A DNA stretch of 64,000 nt from Stappia taiwanensis (GTDB lineage Bacteria > Pseudomonadota > Alphaproteobacteria > Rhizobiales > Stappiaceae): the NCBI RefSeq assembly GCF_014635285.1, contig NZ_BMCR01000001.1:682001-746000 (forward strand), written 5' to 3'. The notes under the pieces are model-generated. The model saw nothing but the letters and a program-made list of their open reading frames with translations. It was not told where the DNA came from and ran no database searches. This document shows, piece after piece, positions 46,846 through 54,672 of the stretch. Every line of letters begins with the position of its first letter. Within the stretch, counting starts at the first letter, position 1. The position numbers were made by a program, and so were the translations under genes.

Positions 46846-47727
46846 ATGAACGAACTTCTGCTTCAAGGCCTGGTCAACGGCATCGTCGTCGGTCTGATCT
46901 ACGCGCTGATCGGCGTCAGCCTGAATGTGATCTTCGGCGTGCTCCGGGTCGTCAACTTCGCCCATGGCGAATTCATCGTGCTCGGTGCCTATGGCGCCTA
47001 TTTCGCCCAGCAGCTTCTCGGCCTGTCGCCGCTCTTGGCCATGCCGCTGGTCTTTCTCGTGTTCGGCCTGATCGGCTACGGGCTCTACTTCCTGCTGGTG
47101 CAGCGGCTCAGCCGCTCCAACGATCCCGAACACGCCTCGCTCCTGGTCATGTTCGGCCTGTCGCTGGTGCTCGGCGCGTTGATGCTGCTGGCGTTCGAAG
47201 CCGACAGCCGCTCGCTGAACTTCTCGCTGGAGCCGCCGTTCCTGATGTTCGGCAACGTCATCCTGCCGACCACCAAGCTGCTCGGTCTCGGCGTCAGCGT
47301 CGTCATCACCGGCTGCCTTGCCTACTTCCTCTACCGGACCATGCCGGGCAAGGCGCTGCGGGCGATCATCATGAACCGCGATGCCATCCAGATCGTTGGC
47401 GTCGACCTCAACCACCTGTCGGCGCTGACCTTCGGCCTCGGCCTCGGGCTGGCGGGCATCACCGGCATCATCGTGTCGATGATCTTCCCCTCCTTCTCGC
47501 CCTTCATCGGCCAGGATTACACGCTGATCGGCTTCATCGTCATCGTCCTGGGCGGCCTCGGCCATCCCATCGGCGCGGTCGCCGGCGGCATCCTGTTCGG
47601 TCTCGCCGAACAGACCGCCATGGTGTTCTTCAGCGGAACCGTGGCGATGCTGCTGGGCTTCGTCCTGCTGATCGCCGTCATTCTCATCCGTCCTGCCGGC
47701 CTGTTCGGCGTCCAGAACCTTCGGTGA
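46846..47727 (+). CDS. Branched-chain amino acid-type ABC permease (LivH-like)
   Basis: The 293-residue permease has about eight helices, the LivH opening GLVNGIVVGLIYALIGVSL, the VVNFAHGEF stretch and the coupling loop ALRAIIMNRDAIQIVGVD. It pairs with the LivM-like protein 21 bases upstream. Family assignment is firm; the substrate is inferred only from neighbours. Confidence 0.93.
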   Translation: MNELLLQGLVNGIVVGLIYALIGVSLNVIFGVLRVVNFAHGEFIVLGAYGAYFAQQLLGLSPLLAMPLVFLVFGLIGYGLYFLLVQRLSRSNDPEHASLLVMFGLSLVLGALMLLAFEADSRSLNFSLEPPFLMFGNVILPTTKLLGLGVSVVITGCLAYFLYRTMPGKALRAIIMNRDAIQIVGVDLNHLSALTFGLGLGLAGITGIIVSMIFPSFSPFIGQDYTLIGFIVIVLGGLGHPIGAVAGGILFGLAEQTAMVFFSGTVAMLLGFVLLIAVILIRPAGLFGVQNLR

Positions 47728-47731
47728 CGCC

Positions 47732-48439
47732 ATGTTGAAAGTCGATCAACTCGTAAAAACCTTCGGTGGCATGACGGCGCTTGCCGGCATCAGCCTCACC
47801 GTCCCGGACCGCTCGATCCTCGGCGTTCTCGGCATGAACGGCTCCGGCAAGACCACGATGCTGAACTGCATCAACGGCATCTACGAAGCCACCGCCGGGG
47901 AAATCAGCCTCGATGGCGTCAGCCTCATCGGCAAGGCCCCGCATGCGGTGTTCTCCGAGGGCGTCGGCCGCACCTTCCAGGTGCCGCGGATCTTCCCCCA
48001 GATGTCTCTTCTGGAAAACCTTGCCGTCGCGCTGCTCAACAAGGGGCTGAGCAACGCGCAAGTGGCGGAGATCAGCGCCCACTGGCTCAACAAGGTGGAG
48101 CTCTACCGGCTGCGCCACAACTACGCGGAGGAGCTGTCCGGCGGACAGCAGAAGCTCCTGGAGCTGGCCCGCATCATGGTCGCCAATCCCAAGCTGGTGC
48201 TGCTCGACGAGCCCTTTGCCGGCGTCAACCCAAGCCTTGCCCTGCTCCTGATCGGCATCATCCGCGAGATGCCGCAAGAGGTCGGCTGCTCGGTCATGCT
48301 GGTGAGCCACGACCTGACCTCCGTCTACGAGCTGTCTGACAACATTCTGGTCATGCATGAAGGTCATGTGCTTGCCGAAGGCAACGCCGAGGCCATCCAG
48401 AAGAACCCCGACGTCATCGAAGCTTACCTGGGAGCCTGA
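47732..48439 (+). CDS. Branched-chain amino acid-type ABC ATPase (LivG-like)
   Basis: The 235-residue ATP-binding subunit has Walker A GMNGSGKTT, signature LSGGQQKLLELAR, Walker B LVLLDEPFAGVNP and a switch His in LVSHDLTSV. The VGRTFQVPRIFPQMSLLENL stretch is typical of LivG. It starts four bases after the LivH-like gene. Confidence 0.93.
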   Translation: MLKVDQLVKTFGGMTALAGISLTVPDRSILGVLGMNGSGKTTMLNCINGIYEATAGEISLDGVSLIGKAPHAVFSEGVGRTFQVPRIFPQMSLLENLAVALLNKGLSNAQVAEISAHWLNKVELYRLRHNYAEELSGGQQKLLELARIMVANPKLVLLDEPFAGVNPSLALLLIGIIREMPQEVGCSVMLVSHDLTSVYELSDNILVMHEGHVLAEGNAEAIQKNPDVIEAYLGA

Positions 48440-48441
48440 TC

Positions 48442-49185
48442 ATGGATGGCGTTGAACTCAGCATGGAAAACATCAGTGTCGCCTACAACGGGGACATCAC
48501 GGTGTTGCAGGGCGTGGCACTGCGCGCCCAGCCGGGCGAGGTGACCGGCATCATCGGCCCGAACGGAGCCGGCAAATCGACGGTGCTGAAGACCATCTTC
48601 GGCCTGCTGACCACCCGCACCGGCGCGATCCACATGGGCGGGCGCGACATCACCGGCCTGAAGGCGTTTCAGCGGGCGCTGGAAGGCATCGCCTTCGTGC
48701 CGCAGAACCGCAGCGTGTTTCCGGGCCTTTCGGTCTACGACAACCTGCTGCTCGGTTGCTGGCCGTTCCGCAAGGACAAGGCCCGGATCACCCGCGCCAT
48801 CGCCGCGACCTTCGACAAGTTCCCGGTGCTCAAGGAACGTTCCGCCAGCCCGGCCAGCGCGCTCAGCGGTGGCCAGCAGCGGTTCCTCGAGATCGCCCGG
48901 GCGCTGGTCACCGACCCGAAGGTCATTCTGCTCGACGAGCCGACGGCAATGATCGCGCCGAAGATTTCCAAGGACATCTACGCCCTGACCCGTTCGCTGG
49001 CGGACCAGGGGGCGACCATCATCCTGGTCGACCAGAACGTGCGCCAATGCGCCGCCATTTCCGACCGGCTCCACATCCTGGAGCTGGGCCGGAACAAGGC
49101 GGAGGGCACCAAGGAGGATTTCGCCACCGACGGCCAGCTCAAGGAGATGGTCGCCGAATGGATGAACTACAGGATCGACGTCTGA
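48442..49185 (+). CDS. Branched-chain amino acid-type ABC ATPase (LivF-like)
   Basis: The 247-residue second ATPase has Walker A GPNGAGKST, signature LSGGQQRFLEIAR, Walker B VILLDEPTAMIAP and LVDQNVRQ in place of the classical SHD switch, as is normal for LivF. It starts two bases after livG. Together with LivG it forms the ATPase dimer of the importer. Confidence 0.93.
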   Translation: MDGVELSMENISVAYNGDITVLQGVALRAQPGEVTGIIGPNGAGKSTVLKTIFGLLTTRTGAIHMGGRDITGLKAFQRALEGIAFVPQNRSVFPGLSVYDNLLLGCWPFRKDKARITRAIAATFDKFPVLKERSASPASALSGGQQRFLEIARALVTDPKVILLDEPTAMIAPKISKDIYALTRSLADQGATIILVDQNVRQCAAISDRLHILELGRNKAEGTKEDFATDGQLKEMVAEWMNYRIDV

Positions 49186-49229
49186 CGGCGTCGGGACGCA
49201 ACCAACCGGACCCAAGAGGGAGGATACCT

Positions 49230-50459
49230 ATGTGGACCATTACCAAGCGTAGTTTTCTGGCCGGCACGCTGCTGGCGTGCATGAGCCTGCCGCTGACCGT
49301 GGCAGAGGCGGCGGAGAAGATCCGCATCGGCATGACCGTGTCGTCATCGGGCAACTTCGCCCTCGCCTCCCAGTCGGGCGTGCGCGGCGTGGAGATCTGG
49401 GTCGACGAGATCAACAAGCAGGGCGGCCTTGAGTTCGGCGGCGAGAAGCGCCTCGTCGAACTGGTCAAGCGTGATGACCGCAGCGACAAGCAGATGGTCG
49501 CCCGGGTGTACGAAGACCTCATCGTCAACGAAGACGTGGACATTCTGCTCGCCCCCTTCGGCTCGACCCTGACGGCGGCGGCGGCCACGGTGACCGAGCG
49601 GCTCGGCAAGTTCATGGTGATCTGGTCGGCGGCCTCCGATGCCCTTTACGACCAGGGCTTCAAGAACATCGTCTCCGCCACCCAGATGCCGGTCTCGCGC
49701 ATGCCCTCCGCCGGCCTTGAGGCAGCCCATGCCCTCGGCGGCAAGAAGGTCGCCATCGTCAATGTCGACGAGCCCTTCCCCGCCGGCCTTGCCGACGGTG
49801 CCGAGGCCATTGCCGAGAAGCTCGGCATGGAAGTGGTTCTGAAGGAAGACTACCCGAAGGGCACCAAGGACTTCAGCCTGTTGCTGCAGAAGGCGCGGGC
49901 CGCCGGCGCGGACGTGTTCTTTCCCACCAGCTACGAGGGCGACCTCATCTCCATGGTGCGGCAGATGCGCCAGATGAACGTCAACTTCCCGTTCTCGTTC
50001 ATGGTCTACGCCTCGACGCCTCAGTTCATCGAGATCGGCGACGATGCCCAGTACATCTACAGCCACACCAACTTCCATCCCACCATCAACTGGGAAGTGA
50101 ACGCCGGCCTCGACCGCGCGGGCTTCATCAGCGCCTACGAGACGATGTTCCCGAACGTCTCCTATGAGCCGGACTTCCAGACGGTGCTCGCCTATGGCGC
50201 CGCCGTCATCGCCGGCGAGATCATCGAGAAGGCCGACAGCTTCGAAGCCGACAAGCTGAAGCAGGCCGCCCTCGACCTCAGCGACAACCTCACGGTTCTG
50301 GCCGGCCCCTATGCGGTCGACGAGACCGGCAAGCAGCTGAAGATGCCGTTCCCGGTCGTCCAGCTTCAGCCGGAAAAGGGCCTGGTCACCGTCTGGCCGG
50401 AAGAGGTCGCCGTCGCCAAGCCGGTGTACCCGATCCCCGCCTGGGACCAGCGGAACTGA
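49230..50459 (+). CDS. Periplasmic amino acid/amide-binding protein (LivK-like)
   Basis: The 409-residue type I periplasmic binding protein has a signal peptide (TKRSFLAGTLLACM, cleavage after AEA) and the Peripla_BP_6 fold beginning IRIGMTVSSSGNFALAS. ATG 49230 follows AGAGGGAGGA, a strong RBS that fits the need for excess binding protein although it is last in the transporter set. Similar proteins bind amino acids, amides or urea. The ligand cannot be read from the sequence. Confidence 0.9.
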   Translation: MWTITKRSFLAGTLLACMSLPLTVAEAAEKIRIGMTVSSSGNFALASQSGVRGVEIWVDEINKQGGLEFGGEKRLVELVKRDDRSDKQMVARVYEDLIVNEDVDILLAPFGSTLTAAAATVTERLGKFMVIWSAASDALYDQGFKNIVSATQMPVSRMPSAGLEAAHALGGKKVAIVNVDEPFPAGLADGAEAIAEKLGMEVVLKEDYPKGTKDFSLLLQKARAAGADVFFPTSYEGDLISMVRQMRQMNVNFPFSFMVYASTPQFIEIGDDAQYIYSHTNFHPTINWEVNAGLDRAGFISAYETMFPNVSYEPDFQTVLAYGAAVIAGEIIEKADSFEADKLKQAALDLSDNLTVLAGPYAVDETGKQLKMPFPVVQLQPEKGLVTVWPEEVAVAKPVYPIPAWDQRN

Positions 50460-50524
50460 TCAATCGCGCTCGGCCCGGGGGCGCACCCCGGGCCGGACGT
50501 ATCTCCTGTGAAAAGAAAGAAGAC

Positions 50525-51925
50525 ATGGACCTGTCATTTGCCTCCCTTGCGGATCTGTCGAAAGCCCTCGATGAGGGGGCTCTAACCGCAACCGATATCA
50601 CCCGGCATTTCCTCGACCGGATCGCCGCGCATGACACGAAGCTGGGTGCATTCGTCCATGTCGATGCCGACAAGGCGATGGCCATGGCCGAGGGCCATGA
50701 CAGGCTGCGCGCCTCAGGTGTCGTTTACGGCCCGCTGCACGGCCTGCCGATCGCCATCAAGGATCTGGTGGACTGGCAGGACGACATCTGCACCGTGGGC
50801 AGTGCCGCATGGTCGGATCGTCGCTCGGTGAGCGATGCCACCGTAATGCGGCGCCTGCTGGCCGCCGGCATGATCCCCATCGGCCGCACCGCCATGGTCG
50901 AGTTCGCCTTCGGCGGCTGGGGCACCAACCCGATCTGCGGCACCCCGCACAATCCGTGGGACCTTGACACCCATCGCATTCCCGGCGGCTCCTCCAGCGG
51001 GTCCGGCGTTGCTGTCGCCGCCGGCCTGGCCCCGGCAGCTCTTGGCAGCGACACCGGCGGCTCGGTCCGCATCCCGGCGGCGCTCAACGGCCTTGCCGGT
51101 CTCAAGCCGACCTACGGACGCATCAGCCTGAGCGGCTGCTTCCCCCTCTCCTCGACCCTCGATTCCGTCGGGCCGATGACCCGCACCGTCGAGGACGCGG
51201 CGCTGTTGTTTGAGGCGCTTGCCGGCGCCGACCCCGCCGACCCGGCGACCCTTGCCGCCCCCGCGCGTATCGCTAGCGCCTGGCGCCAGCTTTCGGCGGA
51301 CGGCATGCATGTGGCGGTGATGCGCGAGGAGGATTTCCCCGCCCCGCTCGATCCGCCCATGCAGGCCGCTTTCGAACGGGCGAAAGAGGCCCTGCGCTCC
51401 CTTGGCGTGAAGCTGGTGCCGGTCAGCCTGCCCTTCAGCTTCGACGAGCTGACGGCGCGGAACGGCCGCATCATCGCCGCCGAAGCCTATGCGGTGCACC
51501 GCGACTACATCGCCGACGACGCCCGCGCCTTCGGCCCTTACGTCCGCCAGCGCATTCTCGCCGGGGCCGGGGTCAGCGCCGACGATTACATCGACACCCT
51601 GGCGCATCACCGCCACATGAAGGAGGTCTATGCCGACTTCATGCGGCCGTTCGATGCCTTCCTGACGCCGGCCATCCCCTTCCCGGCGGTGCCGGTGGCC
51701 GAGGTGGATGAAACCACCGTCCCGCTGGCGCTTTATGGCCGGCCGGCCAACTACGTCGGCGCCTGTGCGCTGGCGCTGCCGGCCGGGTTCAGCGACGCCG
51801 GCTTGCCGCTTTCCGTGCAATTGATGGGCCGCGCCTTTGGCGAGGACAGCCTTCTGGCCCTTGGTGCCGCCCTTGAGCCCCGCCTGTCGCCGGATCGGCG
51901 CACCCCGGCAGGCCTTTCCGCATAA
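50525..51925 (+). CDS. Amidase signature family protein
   Basis: The 466-residue enzyme has the Ser-cisSer-Lys triad of amidases: Lys79 in PIAIKDLVD, cis-Ser156 in PGGSSSGSG and nucleophile Ser180 in GSDTGGSVRIPAAL. Members hydrolyse small amides, or act as GatA in tRNA-dependent amidation. No gatB or gatC is adjacent, and position after the Liv-type importer points to catabolism of an imported amide. No signal peptide is present, so it is cytoplasmic. Confidence 0.92.
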   Translation: MDLSFASLADLSKALDEGALTATDITRHFLDRIAAHDTKLGAFVHVDADKAMAMAEGHDRLRASGVVYGPLHGLPIAIKDLVDWQDDICTVGSAAWSDRRSVSDATVMRRLLAAGMIPIGRTAMVEFAFGGWGTNPICGTPHNPWDLDTHRIPGGSSSGSGVAVAAGLAPAALGSDTGGSVRIPAALNGLAGLKPTYGRISLSGCFPLSSTLDSVGPMTRTVEDAALLFEALAGADPADPATLAAPARIASAWRQLSADGMHVAVMREEDFPAPLDPPMQAAFERAKEALRSLGVKLVPVSLPFSFDELTARNGRIIAAEAYAVHRDYIADDARAFGPYVRQRILAGAGVSADDYIDTLAHHRHMKEVYADFMRPFDAFLTPAIPFPAVPVAEVDETTVPLALYGRPANYVGACALALPAGFSDAGLPLSVQLMGRAFGEDSLLALGAALEPRLSPDRRTPAGLSA

Positions 51926-51969
51926 CCACCGCCGCCCAGCGCCACGCCCACCAACCGAAGGACCCACCG

Positions 51970-53418
51970 ATGACACGGAAACAGTGCGACACACTGCTGA
52001 TCAACGCCGAGCTGTTCGACGGTCTCGGCGGTCCTCCGGTGACCGGCGGCGTGGCGATTGGCGGCGGGCAACTGCTCGCCATCGGCGATGTCTCCGACTG
52101 GTCGGCGCCGGACACCCGCGATCTGGACGGGCTCTGCCTCGCCCCCGGCTTCATCGACGTGCACACCCATGACGACCTCGCCGTTCTCAACGACAGCGCC
52201 ATGGAGCCGAAGATCACCCAAGGGGTGACCACCGTGATCGTCGGCAATTGCGGCATCAGCCTCGCGCCCTACAAGCATCCGCCAAAGCTGGTGCCGCCGC
52301 TGGGCCTGCTCGGCGATGCCGACGACTACCGCTTCGGCTCCTTCGCCGCCTATCGGCGAGCGGTCGACGATGCCGGCGTTGCGGTCAATGTGGCCGCGCT
52401 CGCCGGTCACGGCACGTTGCGGGCCATGGTGCTCGCCGACACGGACCGTCCGGCCAGCCGGGCGGAAGTCGACGCCATGCGCGGACATCTCAACGAAGCG
52501 CTCACCGCCGGCGTGCTCGGTCTCAGCACCGGCCTTGCCTATCCGGTCGCCAAGGCCGCACCGACCGAGGAAATCGTCGCCCTGTCGCAGGAGCTGGCCG
52601 CCTTCCCCGGTGCGCTCTACGTCACCCATATGCGCGACGAGCGCGACGGGGTGGAAGAGGCGGTCGGCGAGACCATCGGCATCGGCCGGCAGGCAGGCGT
52701 TCCCGTGGTGATCTCCCACCACAAATGCATCGGCAAGCAGAACTATGGCCGCTCGGTCCGGACCCTGTCGATGATCGACAAGGCCCTGCGCCATCAGGAC
52801 ATCGCCATGGATGTCTACCCTTATGAGGCCAGTTCCACCGTGCTTCTGCCGGAGCTGACCCGGCACGCGGAACGCATTCTGGTGATCAACTCCCGGCCCC
52901 ATCCGGAATTCAACGGCATGGAGCTCTCCCGCGTTGCCGAGCAGATGGGCTGCGATGACGAGGAAGCCGCCCGCCGGCTCAGCCCCGCCATGGGGGTCTA
53001 TTTCCAGATGTCGCCGGAGGACATCCGCCGCATCATGAGCCACCCGCGCACCATGATCGGCTCCGATGGCATTCCCGGCCCGCAATCCCATCCGCGCCTC
53101 TGGGGCACCTTCCCCCGCGTGCTCGGACGCTACGTGCGCGAGGATGGCGTGCTACCGCTGGAAGAAGCCATTCGCAAGATGACCTCCCTGCCCGCGCAGG
53201 TGTTCGGCATGGCCCGCCGCGGCCGGCTGCAGACCGGCTTCAGCGCCGACCTTGTCGCCTTCAACGCCGAGACCGTGCTGGACCTTGCGGACTATGACAC
53301 GCCGGACCGTCCCTCGACCGGCATCGAGCATGTGTTCGTCAATGGCCGACCGGTTCTCACCGATGGCCGGGTGACGGGAACGCGCGGCGGCCGCTTCCTG
53401 GCGCGCGGCGCCGTCTGA
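51970..53418 (+). CDS. D-aminoacylase/N-acyl-D-amino-acid deacylase-like amidohydrolase
   Basis: The 482-residue metal-dependent amidohydrolase has the HxH ligands in FIDVHTHDDL (His65, His67), the bridging Cys94 in VGNCGISLAP that marks the D-aminoacylase group, YVTHMRDE and SHHKCIGK with further ligands, and the catalytic Asp in MIGSDGIPGPQSHPR. It probably removes the acyl group from an N-acyl-D-amino acid or a related carbamoyl compound. It lies 44 bases after the amidase, the last gene of the uptake-and-hydrolysis set. Confidence 0.9.
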   Translation: MTRKQCDTLLINAELFDGLGGPPVTGGVAIGGGQLLAIGDVSDWSAPDTRDLDGLCLAPGFIDVHTHDDLAVLNDSAMEPKITQGVTTVIVGNCGISLAPYKHPPKLVPPLGLLGDADDYRFGSFAAYRRAVDDAGVAVNVAALAGHGTLRAMVLADTDRPASRAEVDAMRGHLNEALTAGVLGLSTGLAYPVAKAAPTEEIVALSQELAAFPGALYVTHMRDERDGVEEAVGETIGIGRQAGVPVVISHHKCIGKQNYGRSVRTLSMIDKALRHQDIAMDVYPYEASSTVLLPELTRHAERILVINSRPHPEFNGMELSRVAEQMGCDDEEAARRLSPAMGVYFQMSPEDIRRIMSHPRTMIGSDGIPGPQSHPRLWGTFPRVLGRYVREDGVLPLEEAIRKMTSLPAQVFGMARRGRLQTGFSADLVAFNAETVLDLADYDTPDRPSTGIEHVFVNGRPVLTDGRVTGTRGGRFLARGAV

Positions 53419-53462
53419 GCGCAAGGAAGCGACGGTTTGCGGACCGGCGCGCCTTCCTCCAA

Positions 53463-54356
53463 TCAGCTTTCCTGGTGCAGCTCCGTGCAGGCGGATTTCA
53501 GGATCTTGATGAACATGTCTTCCGCGTTCGAGATCGGCCGGTTTTCCGCCGTGAGCGCGGTGATGGTGAACTGAAGCGGCGGCGTCAGCGGACGCAGCCG
53601 CACCCCGCGCGTGAACCGGGCGGAAAACTCATCGACGATGGCGCAGCCTACCCCCTGGCTGACACAGGCGGCGGCCACCGAATAGGTGTGCACCGAGATG
53701 CGCGGCTCATAGGCAACGCCCACCCGCTCGAACGCATCCTTGAGGAACACCCCGACCGGCGATTCCCCTTCCAGCCCAACGAAGCTGTTCATGTCGATCT
53801 CGCGCAGATCCATCGGCGAAGGATCGACCACCGCCCCCGGACCGTCCGTTTCCAGATAGGTCAGGCTCATGGTGCCGACGGTGGTGCTGTTGATGCCGGG
53901 CGTCTCGACGATGGAAAACCCCACCGCCAGATCCAGGTCGAGCGCCAAGAGCCGTTTCACCAGCACATCGTAGTGATGGGTGAAAAGCTCCAGCTTGAAG
54001 CCCTCCCAGTGCTGCGGCAGCTTGGACACCACCTTCGGCGCCAACCCCACCCCGAGGCTGGGCAGAAAGCCGACCCGCAGCACATTGTCCGGATTGCGCC
54101 CCAGGTTGCGCGCCAGCGTGCGGAAGCGCTCCAGCGCGACCTGCACGTCCTTGGCTTCGGCAAACAGCAGTTCGGCTTCCTTGGTCGGCACCAGCCGCTG
54201 TTTCACCCGGTCGAACAGCTTGAACCCGAGCAGGGATTCGGCGTGCTTCAGGGTCCGGCTGAGCGCCGGTTGGGACACGTTCAGCCGGTCGGCGGCGGCA
54301 TTGATCGAACCGGCCAGCCGGATTGCGTGGAAAACCTCGATATGGCGAAGATTCAT
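53463..54356 (-). CDS. LysR-family transcriptional regulator
   Basis: The 297-residue regulator has an N-terminal winged helix (NLRHIEVFHAIRLAGSINAAADRLNVSQPALSR) and a periplasmic-binding-like effector domain from about residue 90. It is convergent with the D-aminoacylase gene and divergent from the permease-kinase gene, with 316 bases between the two starts. It could control either set; placement next to the aminoacylase operon makes that the first guess. Confidence 0.9.
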   Translation of the reverse strand: MNLRHIEVFHAIRLAGSINAAADRLNVSQPALSRTLKHAESLLGFKLFDRVKQRLVPTKEAELLFAEAKDVQVALERFRTLARNLGRNPDNVLRVGFLPSLGVGLAPKVVSKLPQHWEGFKLELFTHHYDVLVKRLLALDLDLAVGFSIVETPGINSTTVGTMSLTYLETDGPGAVVDPSPMDLREIDMNSFVGLEGESPVGVFLKDAFERVGVAYEPRISVHTYSVAAACVSQGVGCAIVDEFSARFTRGVRLRPLTPPLQFTITALTAENRPISNAEDMFIKILKSACTELHQES

Positions 54357-54672
54357 CTGGTCAGGTCAGGGTCTCGCGTTCGCTTCCGGGCCGCGGGACT
54401 TCCGCGCCACGGACCTTGCGGAAAGAATACACGGACGCCGCGCCCGAATGCGAGGTTTTCCTGGCGCCGGCTCCTCATAGGAGCGAGCGACCGCCCCATC
54501 ACCCGACTGGAGACGCGGCCGGCAAACCTGCTATGTTCGGTGACAAAGGGTCGAAAGAGCCCCAACACGTGCAGATCATTGGGGGGGGGAACAGTCGGAT
54601 GATGCCAGGCATTCGGTCGGCGCCGCATGGGATGCGCCGGTGGCGGCGCGGCGCTGAGCCCGCAGGCGGCTG
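54357..54672. other. Intergenic region between LysR and permease-kinase genes, with a G9 tract
   Basis: The 316-base divergent region has no gene. Its notable element is a run of nine G at 54581-54589 followed by AAC, 83 bases before the permease-kinase start. A T-N11-A LysR site could be present but I cannot single one out. Confidence 0.5.

Noticed and set aside
45820-47733. 637-codon minus-strand frame over the two Liv-type permeases
   Set aside because: Asp/Glu/His/Gln-rich translation is the usual reverse complement of hydrophobic helices.
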